From JABMPU01 sp964457455 (lineage in GTDB: Bacteria > Cloacimonadota > Cloacimonadia > Cloacimonadales > TCS61): a DNA stretch of 21,103 bases. The stretch lies in the NCBI GenBank assembly GCA_964457455.1, contig CAYWJN010000046.1, forward strand, positions 1-21,103. Direction: 5' to 3'. Below, in pieces: positions 1 to 7,153 of this stretch. Position 1 is the stretch's first letter; each line of letters begins with the position of its first letter. Below the pieces are notes generated by a model. That model ran no database searches, was not told where the DNA came from, and saw only the letters and a program-made list of their open reading frames with translations. Position numbers and translations under genes: made by a program.

Positions 1-73
1 TTCTTTCGAAATTATTTCTAACAATCCAAGGGGACATTTGGCACTAATGTAAATAGAATTTCACTTTCAGATA

Positions 74-110
74 AGAAAAGCTCCACTTAGTTGGAGCTTT
101 TCTATTTTAT
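74..110 (+). terminator. Rho-independent terminator of an upstream gene
   Basis: A perfect 12-bp stem (74-85 with 92-103) with a 6-base loop is followed by a T-rich run. It reads as a plus-strand terminator for a gene lying left of the window. The 73 bases before it contain no reading frame that I can assign. Confidence 0.8.
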
Positions 111-130
111 TTTTGGATACAAACTTAGTT

Positions 131-153
131 AACTCTCAAAAGAGAGTTTGACA
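131..153 (+). promoter_or_regulatory. Small palindrome plus TTGACA box before the C10 peptidase gene
   Basis: AACTCTC-AAAA-GAGAGTT (131-148) is a perfect 7-bp inverted repeat. It runs into a perfect TTGACA (148-153), 60 bases before the peptidase ATG. No good -10 box lies 16-18 bases downstream, so this is a candidate promoter or operator only. Confidence 0.35.
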
Positions 154-212
154 AAAATATACCATCAAAAAATTGTACACACTCAAAAAAAAAGAAAAAT
201 ATTGGAGGAAAC

Positions 213-2666
213 ATGAAACGATTATTTATGTTTTTAATTATCGTAGTTTTAACTATTAATTTGTTTGCTGAAACTGCATCCTATGTAGATGCTCTGCAAG
301 TCGCAAATCTGAAACTGCAAATTCAGGAAAAGGAAGATTATTCTATTGCTGATGTTTTTGAAATGAGAGAGAATGATAGCTCGATTCTAACTTATGTTTT
401 TCATCTGGAACCTGCTGGTTTCATTGCTGTCTCAGCGGATACAGATATTTCACCTGTAATTGGATATTCTTTCCACAATAACTTTGTAGCTGAAGATACC
501 TGGCAAAACATTGGCTATCAATATCTGAAAAGAGATATGCAATTAAGATTGGAAGCTCTTGCCTTCACATCTGAGGAAGTAAAAGATGCAAATAGAACTT
601 TGTGGAGAAATTATCTGGCAGGAAATATCGCATCTCCTCAAAACAGGAGTGATATCTGGCCTCCCGAAGGATACAGTCCTACAGGTGGTTGGGTTGCGAC
701 GGAATGGAATCAAAATCCTGGGCCATATTGGACTTTCTGTCCTCTTGATCCGAGCACCATGGAACGTTGTTACGTGGGTTGTACAGCTACTGCCATGTCG
801 CAAATAATGCACTATCACCGTTGGATTGGTAATGCCAGTTTTGATGATACCGACGACTATTATTCCAACTACACATACCCTCCTATTCATATTGATGGTG
901 ATTATCTTACGCTGGATTTTCCTTCCTTTCCCCAGTTGAATCCATACTTGGATGACCTGAAAATTGCATATGCAAATTATGATGACGTAACCAATGATAT
1001 GATTTCCGCTCTCTCATTTGCTACGGGTGTATCCATAGAAATGGACTATTCTTCCGATGGCTCAGGAGCACCCATAAATGCTGTTTATTATGCTCTTCTA
1101 AATAAATATGGTTACGATACAGCGACCTATGTTGACATTATAAATAGTACATTTTATGATAATCTTCAGATAGATATGATGGAAGCTCGTCCCGCAGAAT
1201 TCGGAATTTCTTCTTCCGGTGCAGATGGTCATGCCATTATTTGTGATGGTTATAATAGTAATGACGGCACCTATCATTTAAATTTTGGCTGGGGAGGCTC
1301 TTCCAACGGCTGGTTCTCTCTTCCCACCGGAATGCCAAGCGGATACAACATCATTCACAATGCTGCAATAAATATAGAAGGAGGAACAGTTCCATTTCAT
1401 GTTCAAGGTCAGGTTTATGTAACAGGAGCTCCGGTTGAGGATACTTATGTTACTATAGATGGTCCTCTTTTCTATGAATGTAATGTTGAAGATCCGGACG
1501 GGTATTTTGATCTGCCTTATGTCTATGAAGGAACTTACCAGGCAACGGCTGTAATCGAATTAGATGAAGGCGGGTATTTTTATGAAACACATGAAGTTGA
1601 ATTGGATGAAAACAATAACATTCTAATATTTGTTCTGGATAGTTACGAAACAATCACGGGCACAGTTATAGCTCCCATTAGTCCGGAGAATTGCCATATC
1701 AATCTTTATCAGGATAACCAGCTGATGACTTCTGGAGTGGTTGATGCATCAGGTAATTATTCTATACCCGGTGTTCTCCCAGGTGAATATCTTGCTACTG
1801 CCAGTTTAGATGGAAATTATTATGATGAGATCGATTTTGAAATCACTGCCCAAAACCAGGTGATTGACTTTGAACCCGAGCACTATCCATATGATAATAT
1901 TATTTGTTTTGCCAGTGAGTCCGTTGGGCAATTTCAGCTTTTACAGGATATGTCTGTTGCTATTCGTGTAGCTGAAGAAGATTTGACAAACATTGAAAAT
2001 GATGCCTTTGCGAAAATAGAGTTTATTGCACCATTTAATCCGGCAGATGGTGAAATTTATGCCCAGATCTGGAAAGACGATTTTCTTATCTCAGAAAAAC
2101 AGGTCTTTGATTTCACAGATGGAGAATGGGTAGAAGTTGTGCTGGAGGATTTTGCACCGATAGACCTGCAAAGTGAATACTTTATTGGCTATAAAATACA
2201 CTCTCTTTCCGGAGCAATACCGGCAGCTTATCATGATGCAGGTCCCAGAGTGGAAGGAAAAGGAGCTTATATAAAGATCTCCGGCTGGATTCCGCTCGCT
2301 TCTACTTTTGATTACAATTTCTGCATAAAAGCAATTGCGATTTCTCAAAATTTATCAGGTTCAAACGAAATTGAAGTTCCAACTTTTGTTACTTCGCTGG
2401 GAAATAATTATCCCAATCCGTTCAATCCGCAAACAACAATCAGTTTCAGCCTAAACGAAAACAACTTTGTCAAACTGGAAATCTTCAACATTCGTGGACA
2501 GTTGGTAAAAACTCTCCTTTCTGACAATTATGATGCTGGAGTACATTCAGCTATTTGGAACGGAATTGATGATAATGGTAAAAATGTAAGCTCAGGTATT
2601 TATTTCTACAAACTTAAAGTTGATGACAAAACTATCGCTACAAAGAAGTGCTTGCTGTTGAAGTGA
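213..2666 (+). CDS. Secreted C10-family (streptopain-like) cysteine peptidase with C-terminal sorting domain
   Basis: An 817-residue secreted cysteine protease. A signal peptide covers about residues 1-19, then a propeptide (Spi-like inhibitory) region to about 150. The C10 catalytic domain follows: the nucleophile is Cys190 in the GCTATAMSQIM motif, the catalytic His is His340 in ADGHAIICDGY, and the downstream NFGWGG motif (357-362) is typical of C10 peptidases. Two carboxypeptidase-regulatory-like beta-sandwich repeats (about 395-470 and 475-555) and a further beta-rich region (about 560-700) come next. Residues 732-817 form the NYPNPFNP / FNIRGQLV / SSGIYFYKL sorting domain of the type IX secretion style, so export to the cell surface or medium is likely. 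The start is fixed by GGAGG (204-208) and the signal peptide. Family and active-site residues are clear; the natural substrate is not. Confidence 0.92.
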   Translation: MKRLFMFLIIVVLTINLFAETASYVDALQVANLKLQIQEKEDYSIADVFEMRENDSSILTYVFHLEPAGFIAVSADTDISPVIGYSFHNNFVAEDTWQNIGYQYLKRDMQLRLEALAFTSEEVKDANRTLWRNYLAGNIASPQNRSDIWPPEGYSPTGGWVATEWNQNPGPYWTFCPLDPSTMERCYVGCTATAMSQIMHYHRWIGNASFDDTDDYYSNYTYPPIHIDGDYLTLDFPSFPQLNPYLDDLKIAYANYDDVTNDMISALSFATGVSIEMDYSSDGSGAPINAVYYALLNKYGYDTATYVDIINSTFYDNLQIDMMEARPAEFGISSSGADGHAIICDGYNSNDGTYHLNFGWGGSSNGWFSLPTGMPSGYNIIHNAAINIEGGTVPFHVQGQVYVTGAPVEDTYVTIDGPLFYECNVEDPDGYFDLPYVYEGTYQATAVIELDEGGYFYETHEVELDENNNILIFVLDSYETITGTVIAPISPENCHINLYQDNQLMTSGVVDASGNYSIPGVLPGEYLATASLDGNYYDEIDFEITAQNQVIDFEPEHYPYDNIICFASESVGQFQLLQDMSVAIRVAEEDLTNIENDAFAKIEFIAPFNPADGEIYAQIWKDDFLISEKQVFDFTDGEWVEVVLEDFAPIDLQSEYFIGYKIHSLSGAIPAAYHDAGPRVEGKGAYIKISGWIPLASTFDYNFCIKAIAISQNLSGSNEIEVPTFVTSLGNNYPNPFNPQTTISFSLNENNFVKLEIFNIRGQLVKTLLSDNYDAGVHSAIWNGIDDNGKNVSSGIYFYKLKVDDKTIATKKCLLLK

Positions 2667-2753
2667 TGTAACTTAAACAATCCTGTTTGAGAAATACAAA
2701 ACCTCTCACAGTCAGGATGCGGTTGATAGATATATCAAGCATTACAACCAGAT

Positions 2754-2787
2754 AAAGGCTGATTTATTTCAGCCTTTTTTTATTTTA
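2754..2787 (+). terminator. Terminator after the C10 peptidase gene
   Basis: AAAGGCTGA (2754-2762) pairs perfectly with TCAGCCTTT (2769-2777) around a TTTATT loop and is followed by a long T tract. It lies about 90 bases past the peptidase stop and separates that gene from the next secreted-protein gene. Confidence 0.88.
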
Positions 2788-2876
2788 GTGAAATTTAAAA
2801 AGGGATGAATAAAATTATTGACTTTAAAATAGTAAATTAATTCATGAAAAAGTTAAAAAAGGAGTAGGAGGGAAAA

Positions 2877-4376
2877 ATGTTAAAATCTTTGATTAATCCC
2901 GATTTATCGGAAAAAAAAACAAATTTAGTTCTCGGATTAATGCTAATAATGTTATTGGCATTGAGCACAAACCTGATGGCTGCCAACCATGAAGTAAGCA
3001 ACCTTAACGATTCCGGAGACGGTTCTCTACGGGAGGCTATTGCTGGTGTACACTCAGGAGGTACGATCACCTTCAGTGTAACAGGAACAATTACCCTAGC
3101 ATCACAATTATCCATTGATAAAGATATGACTATCACCGGTCCCGGAGCAGACCAACTTTCAATTGATGGTGATGCCAGTTCCAGGATATTTAGGATCGAT
3201 TCTGATGATGATGATGATGTAGTTACCATTACCGGTTTGACTATAACAAACGGCAGTGCAGACTATGGTGGTGGAATACATAATTACAGCGACAATTTAA
3301 CCTTAGAAAACTGCACCATCAGCGGAAACAGTGCGGTGAATGAAGGCGGCGGGATGTACAACTATGGCTATGACGGCGGCACTTGCAGCCCAACTCTTAC
3401 CAACTGCATCTTGTGGAATGATAATGCGGGGAGTTCCGGAAATGAGGTTTACAATAGTTCAGCCACGCCATCCTATTCTTGCTGCGATGTTGAAGGTGGT
3501 GTGAGTGGAACAGGAAACATCAATTCTGATCCGTTGTTTGTAACAGCAGTTCCTACGGCTCCCAGTTCAGGAGGTGATTTGCATTTGCAGAATGGTTCAC
3601 CTTGTTTAAGTACTGGTTTAGATCCTGATGGTTCTAATGGCGTACCTTATACAGATTTAGAAGGACGCTCCAGACCTTTGGGAAGTGGTACAGACATGGG
3701 ATGCTATGAACAATATGATGACGGCACTCTCCCCGTCACCCTTTCCTCCTTTACTGCTCAATACTTAAATGACTTTCCAACTTTATGTTGGACAACTCAA
3801 TCCGAAACAGATAATGCAGGTTGGAATATCTATCGAGGTGAAGATGAAGAAGCACTTTCCAACGAGGAAACATACCAGCTTAATTTGTCATTGGATTTAA
3901 TTCCCGGAGCAGGTACAACAAGCGAACCAACAGATTACAGTTTTGAAGATGTCTTTCCGATTATTGAAGGAAGCACATATTTCTATTGGTTAGAAAGCGT
4001 GGATTATTCCGGCGAAACTGAAATTTACGGACCGATTTCCTTAACCATTCCGGAGAATGAATGGCAAAATCCCAACTCTCCTGAAATTCCCAAACCTTAC
4101 GGACTTCATCAGAATTATCCCAATCCTTTCAATCCAAATACAGAGATCAGTTTTATGTTGAAGGAAAACTGTATCGGAGAATTGAGTATTTATAATCTTA
4201 AAGGTCAAAAAATAAGGATATTGTTTAAAGATAAATCGATTCCAAAAGATGAACTGATAATTTCCAATTGGAATGGAAAAGATGAAACCGACAAAGAGGT
4301 TTCAAGCGGAGTTTATTATTACAAATTGATGACATCCAAAGGAGATTTTGTTCGTAAGATGATCCTCCTAAAATAA
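2877..4376 (+). CDS. Secreted beta-helix / choice-of-anchor-type protein with C-terminal sorting domain
   Basis: A 499-residue exported protein. The N-terminus carries a basic stretch and a hydrophobic segment (about 17-35) ending in an Ala-rich cleavage site. It is followed by the NDSGDGSLREAI motif (44-55) that opens many CSLREA/pectate-lyase-like beta-helix proteins. Helix-type coils (ITGLTITNG, ENCTISGNSA, TNCILWND) lead to the sequence GSPCLSTG...DLEGRSRP...DMGCYE, typical of 'choice-of-anchor Q' proteins. A fibronectin-like segment beginning LPVTLSSFTA comes next, then the NYPNPFNP tail (413-499). The start has an AGGAGGG site at 2866-2872. Known relatives are surface or secreted proteins of unclear substrate. 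The helix is short (few coils), so coils may have been lost. Adhesion or polysaccharide binding is possible but not shown. Confidence 0.82.
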   Translation: MLKSLINPDLSEKKTNLVLGLMLIMLLALSTNLMAANHEVSNLNDSGDGSLREAIAGVHSGGTITFSVTGTITLASQLSIDKDMTITGPGADQLSIDGDASSRIFRIDSDDDDDVVTITGLTITNGSADYGGGIHNYSDNLTLENCTISGNSAVNEGGGMYNYGYDGGTCSPTLTNCILWNDNAGSSGNEVYNSSATPSYSCCDVEGGVSGTGNINSDPLFVTAVPTAPSSGGDLHLQNGSPCLSTGLDPDGSNGVPYTDLEGRSRPLGSGTDMGCYEQYDDGTLPVTLSSFTAQYLNDFPTLCWTTQSETDNAGWNIYRGEDEEALSNEETYQLNLSLDLIPGAGTTSEPTDYSFEDVFPIIEGSTYFYWLESVDYSGETEIYGPISLTIPENEWQNPNSPEIPKPYGLHQNYPNPFNPNTEISFMLKENCIGELSIYNLKGQKIRILFKDKSIPKDELIISNWNGKDETDKEVSSGVYYYKLMTSKGDFVRKMILLK

Positions 4377-4479
4377 TTGAATATTGAATATTGATTATTG
4401 AAGATTGAAGAAAACGAATATCGAACAAAGCTTGTCCCGTTTTCTTTCGGGAGAATGATGAATTTTGAATGATGAAGTA

Positions 4480-4532
4480 AACCTTGCGAATGGTTGTGAG
4501 ACTTCTTGCTTTTCTCGACTTTCGCAATGGTT
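4480..4532. repeat. AACC..GGTT hairpin repeat, copy A
   Basis: AACCTTGCGAATGGTT (4480-4495) and GACTTTCGCAATGGTT (4517-4532) are separated by 21 bases and can pair as one interrupted hairpin. The same two-unit design recurs at 10532-10574 and 18383-18439, in opposite orientation at the latter. It looks like a REP-type intergenic palindrome family. Confidence 0.7.
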
Positions 4533-4552
4533 GAAATATGGTAATTGTAAGA

Positions 4553-4697
4553 AACCATTGAAAAGGTCTATTTCAAAGCATCTCGGGAACATGACGCTTT
4601 CAAGGTTGGAATCTAAGAACATCAACCCTGAAAATGCTAAGCAGGAAGTCGATTTGATAGAAGCGTTTTCAGGGTTTTGGATTGACCTTTTCAAGGT
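4553..4697. repeat. Nested inverted repeats in the same gap
   Basis: The outer pair AACCATTGAAAAGGTC (4553-4568) and GACCTTTTCAAGGTT (4683-4697) are near reverse complements. They enclose an inner pair, AACCCTGAAAATGC (4624-4637) and GCGTTTTCAGGGTT (4663-4676), which matches at 13 of 14 positions. The outer units resemble the AACC..GGTT family next door. No coding sequence is apparent inside. Confidence 0.65.
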
Positions 4698-4733
4698 TCA
4701 AGAGATTTCGGAAAGGTAAGGTTGTCCCAATTT

Positions 4734-4780
4734 AAAACCCGAGTCGGGTTGAGTACAACTCGACTCGGTTTTTTATTTTA
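4734..4780 (+). terminator. Strong Rho-independent terminator before the threonine aldolase gene
   Basis: Arms 4734-4751 and 4756-4772 form a long stem: AAAACC with GGTTTT, GAGTCG with CGACTC, a G-T wobble, then GTTG with CAAC. There is one bulged C (4740) and an AGTA loop. A run of T follows. It most likely ends transcription from the beta-helix gene or read-through from the repeat gap. Confidence 0.9.
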
Positions 4781-4782
4781 GT

Positions 4783-4829
4783 TTGACAAAGAATTTCATA
4801 AAAACAAATTCAAAATAAGATAATATAAT
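4783..4829 (+). promoter_or_regulatory. ltaE: Candidate promoter elements before the threonine aldolase gene
   Basis: A perfect TTGACA lies at 4783-4788 directly after the terminator. A perfect TATAAT lies at 4824-4829, 14 bases before the ATG. The 35-base gap between them is too long for one sigma-70 promoter, so they may belong to separate promoters or only one may be real. Confidence 0.3.
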
Positions 4830-4842
4830 TTAAGGATTTAAA

Positions 4843-5880
4843 ATGAAACAAAAAAACAAAAGAGGTTTTGCCAGCGATAATAATCCGGCAGTTCATCCAA
4901 CAATCTTGCAAGCAATAATCGATGCCAGCCACGGACATACAATTGCTTATGGCGATGATATTTACACCCAGAATGCAATAAGAAAGATCAAAGAACATTT
5001 TGGAAAAAATATCGAAGTCTATTTCGTTTTTAATGGAACTGGAGCAAATGTGCTCGGATTGAAGGCTTTAACAAATTCTTTTAACTCGATAATCTGTGCA
5101 GAAACTGCTCACATCAATGTTGATGAGTGCGGAGCTCCGGAAAAATTTACCAGCTGCAAGTTGCTTTCAGTTCCAACAAATAATGGTAAACTGACAATTG
5201 AAGGAATCAAGTATCATATGCACGGTTTTGATTTTGAACATCATTCGCAGCCAAAAGTAATTTCCATCACCCAAGCAACAGAACTGGGAACTGTTTATAC
5301 TCCGGATGAGATCAAAGCAATCACAGATTATGCACATAAATACGATATGTTTGTTCACGTTGACGGTGCCAGAATTTGCAATGCTGCTGCCAGTTTGAAT
5401 CTTAGTTTGAAAGAGATTACAACAGATGTTGGCATCGATATTCTTTCTTTTGGTGGAACTAAAAACGGAATGATGTTTGGAGAGGCAATTATCTTTTTTG
5501 GAAAAAAACTGGCTGAAAACTTTAAATACATCCGCAAACAGGGAATGCAATTAGCTTCTAAAATGCGTTTTATTGCAGTTCAATTTATTGCAATGTTAGA
5601 AAATGAACTCTGGCTGGAAAATGCCGGTCACGCTAATAAAATGGCAAAACTGCTGGCGGATGAAGTTGCGAAAATCCCTCAAATTAAAATAACTCAGAAA
5701 GTTGAAACAAACGGTATCTTTGCTGTCATTCCTCAAGAATTTATCGAACCTTTGCAAAATGAGTTCTTTTTTTACATCTGGGATGAGAATAAATCTGAGG
5801 TCAGATGGATGACTTCTTATGATACAACCGAAGAAGACATTTTTGATTTTGTGAAATTATTGAAAAAGACATTGAAATAA
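4843..5880 (+). CDS. ltaE: Low-specificity L-threonine aldolase (PLP-dependent)
   Basis: A 345-residue cytosolic PLP enzyme of the beta-eliminating lyase/threonine aldolase family. These enzymes cleave L-threonine or L-allo-threonine to glycine and acetaldehyde. The N-terminal SDNNPAVHP and YGDD segments, the FNGTGANV cofactor loop, HVDGARICNA (the Asp that holds the pyridine ring) and SFGGTKNGMM with Lys207 as the Schiff-base lysine are all present. Length is normal for the family. An AAGGA site (4832-4836) precedes the ATG. It stands alone between a strong terminator and the REP island. No neighbour suggests a dedicated pathway; a role in glycine/threonine interconversion is the family default. 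Confidence 0.92.
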   Translation: MKQKNKRGFASDNNPAVHPTILQAIIDASHGHTIAYGDDIYTQNAIRKIKEHFGKNIEVYFVFNGTGANVLGLKALTNSFNSIICAETAHINVDECGAPEKFTSCKLLSVPTNNGKLTIEGIKYHMHGFDFEHHSQPKVISITQATELGTVYTPDEIKAITDYAHKYDMFVHVDGARICNAAASLNLSLKEITTDVGIDILSFGGTKNGMMFGEAIIFFGKKLAENFKYIRKQGMQLASKMRFIAVQFIAMLENELWLENAGHANKMAKLLADEVAKIPQIKITQKVETNGIFAVIPQEFIEPLQNEFFFYIWDENKSEVRWMTSYDTTEEDIFDFVKLLKKTLK

Positions 5881-5894
5881 TTTATCCCATTTGT

Positions 5895-6066
5895 CCCTTC
5901 AACCGTCCCGGTTGAAGGAAAGGTTGAGGACGACCGTCTCGGTCGGAATATTATGCAACACCGAGACGGTGTTAATGGATAACTTTGTGTTTCAACCGGG
6001 ACGGTTGAAACAACAGAGAAGTTAGGACAGTTAAAACAACAATTAAGAGGGACATTTGAAACAACG
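5895..6066. repeat. Compound REP (BIME-like) element, copy 1
   Basis: Four consecutive hairpins with 3-base loops: H1 CCTTCAACCG/CGGTTGAAGG (5896-5918), H2 CGACCG/CGGTCG (5931-5945), H3 AACACCG/CGGTGTT (5957-5973) and H4 TTTCAACCG/CGGTTGAAA (5990-6010). The cores of H3 and H4 are exact reverse complements of those of H2 and H1, so the whole unit is one large inverted repeat. H4 is followed by two degenerate tandem echoes of GGACGGTTGAAACAACA that run into the ribosome site of the transposase remnant. Known REP palindromes are the substrate of RAYT transposases, one of which follows. Confidence 0.88.
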
Positions 6067-6079
6067 GAGGGGGGTAACA

Positions 6080-6353
6080 ATGCCGCGAATTCATAGAGTA
6101 GGAAACGATCAAATATATTTTGTCACATTTACTATTGAGAAATGGTATTACATCTTCGATCGGCATGAGCGCTGGGATATTCTTTTAAATGCATTAAAAT
6201 ATTATCAGCAAAATAATGATCTTAAAATTTTAACTGCAAAAGGTTAATTATATTATTGAGAATCCTGTTAGGAAAGGATATGTTAATTATACAGAAGACT
6301 GGAAATATTCGTCAGCAGGTAAAATCAGACTGCTCGATTTGTATGAATTGTAA
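6080..6353 (+). pseudogene. Internally deleted REP-associated tyrosine transposase (RAYT, IS200-like Y1 family)
   Basis: The N-terminal fragment (ATG 6080, after GGAGGGGGG at 6067-6075) reads as a RAYT start: MPRIHRVGN, YFVTFTI, W-Y-IFDRHERWDILLNAL, and stops at 6247. In another frame, 6243-6353 reads YIIENPVRKGYV...EDWKYSSAG, which is the C-terminal signature of the same family. Full-length members are much longer; the missing middle includes the HUH metal-binding motif. This is therefore one gene with an internal deletion plus frameshift and cannot encode an active enzyme. Its position between two REP copies matches the REPtron arrangement known from enterobacteria and pseudomonads, so it probably once moved these elements. 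Confidence 0.85.
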
Positions 6354-6395
6354 GCAAATAAATAGTTGTTCCTTCAGCTGTCTTACTCGTTCTGA

Positions 6396-6562
6396 CCCTT
6401 CAACCGTTCCGGTTGAAGGAAAGGTTGGAGACGACCGTCCCGGTCGGAATATGATAAATTTGTTTTAAATGCATGCAACACCGAGGCGGTGTTGGCGGAT
6501 AATATTGTGTTTCAACCGGGACGGTTGAAACAACAGCGGAGGGAGGACGGTTGAAACAACAA
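6396..6562. repeat. Compound REP (BIME-like) element, copy 2
   Basis: The same H1-H4 series as copy 1: H1 6397-6419, H2 6432-6446, H3 6477-6493 and H4 6510-6530, followed by one echo of GGACGGTTGAAACAACA. It differs mainly in the 3-base loops (TTC, TCC, AGG, GGA) and in about 20 extra bases between H2 and H3; the stems stay paired. A stray GTTGTTCCTTCAG at 6365-6377, matching the start of the third copy, precedes it. Confidence 0.87.
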
Positions 6563-6563
6563 T

Positions 6564-6576
6564 AGGAGGAAACTTG
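6564..6576 (+). promoter_or_regulatory. Ribosome site that sets a TTG start for the macrodomain gene
   Basis: AGGAGG (6564-6569) lies 4 bases before TTG at 6574. Translation from this TTG gives the exact N-terminus expected of the family, so TTG is the start codon. The site abuts the last REP echo. Confidence 0.8.
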
Positions 6577-7083
6577 CCAGTTCAAATTTATCAAGGAGAT
6601 ATCACCAAATTAGAAGTAGATGCAATTGTAAATGCTGCTAATACTTCCCTGCTCGGTGGCGGTGGAGTGGATGGTGCCATTCACAGAGCAGCCGGACCGG
6701 AATTATTGGAAGAATGTCGTACACTCAATGGCTGTAAAACAGGAGAAGCAAAAATCACTAAAGGTTATAAATTATCAGCAAAATTTGTAATCCATACAGT
6801 TGGTCCTGTTTGGCACGGTGGACAGAGCAAAGAGGACGAACTACTGGCAAATTGCTACAGAAACAGTCTTGAACTTGCTGAAATTCAGGGAATTCATTCA
6901 ATCGCATTTCCTGCAATAAGCACTGGTGCTTATCGCTTCCCAATTGAAAGAGCAACCAGAATTGCATTTCTGGAAATCAAAAAATTTCTGAGTATAAAAT
7001 CCAGCATTGAAAAAACTACATTTGTCTGCTTCAATGACTATGTTTACAAAACATATTTGAAAATAATGAATGACGTGTTTTGA
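6574..7083 (+). CDS. Macrodomain protein, O-acetyl-ADP-ribose deacetylase (YmdB/MacroD type)
   Basis: A single-domain 169-residue macrodomain. The N-terminus QGDITKLEVDAIVNAAN, the loop NAANTSLLGGGGVDGAIHRAAG (residues 20-41) and the AFPAISTGAYRFP loop (111-123) are the ADP-ribose-binding features of the MacroD/YmdB class. Its members hydrolyse O-acetyl-ADP-ribose and remove ADP-ribose from acidic side chains. Length is typical and no partner domain is fused. It begins at TTG with a strong ribosome site and lies between REP copy 2 and the REP half-copy, which overlaps its stop region. No ADP-ribosyltransferase or sirtuin is visible nearby, so a general detoxifying role is the simplest reading. 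Confidence 0.92.
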   Translation: MPVQIYQGDITKLEVDAIVNAANTSLLGGGGVDGAIHRAAGPELLEECRTLNGCKTGEAKITKGYKLSAKFVIHTVGPVWHGGQSKEDELLANCYRNSLELAEIQGIHSIAFPAISTGAYRFPIERATRIAFLEIKKFLSIKSSIEKTTFVCFNDYVYKTYLKIMNDVF

Positions 7084-7090
7084 AGGTTGT

Positions 7091-7153
7091 TCCTTCAACA
7101 GTCCCGGTCGAAGGCAAAGTTGGAGACGACCATCCCGGTTGGAATATTATGCA
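7091..7153. repeat. Truncated REP element (H1-H2 half only), copy 3
   Basis: CCTTCAACAG-TCC-CGGTCGAAGG (7092-7114) and a degraded second hairpin (about 7128-7139) correspond to H1 and H2 of the full elements, with the same linker. The match continues through GGAATATTATGCAA (7141-7154) and ends where H3 would begin. The ATG in that shared string is the likely start codon of the next gene. Confidence 0.8.

Larger units (their letters stand above)
4377..4842. other. 466-base repeat-rich non-coding gap
   Basis: This gap begins with slipped AT-rich repeats (TTGAATATTGAATATTGATT). It carries the duplicated GAATGATGAA (4453-4462 and 4467-4476), then several inverted copies of an AACC...GGTT palindrome, a 14-bp inverted repeat, and a strong terminator. 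An 84-codon frame at 4465-4719 runs through these palindromes, has no ribosome site and resembles no protein, so I do not call it a gene. Confidence 0.7.

Noticed and set aside
2844..2867. Seven-codon leader peptide (MKKLKKE) before the beta-helix gene
   Set aside because: It has no ribosome site of its own, its stop merges with the next gene's site, and it shows no attenuator-like codons; chance is more likely.
4465..4719. 84-codon frame in the repeat-rich gap
   Set aside because: It runs through several inverted repeats, has no ribosome site and gives a low-complexity product with no family likeness.
5896..5918. H1 hairpin as terminator of the threonine aldolase gene
   Set aside because: The stem is good but no T run follows, and the same hairpin occurs in positions where no gene ends.
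7080..7148. 23-residue N-terminal extension of the methyltransferase from TTG
   Set aside because: It translates REP sequence and has no homology; ATG 7149 is preferred, though the case is noted as a finding.
5895..7153. CRISPR array
   Set aside because: The repeats are palindromic REP units of uneven spacing with no unique equal-length spacers, and no cas gene is present.
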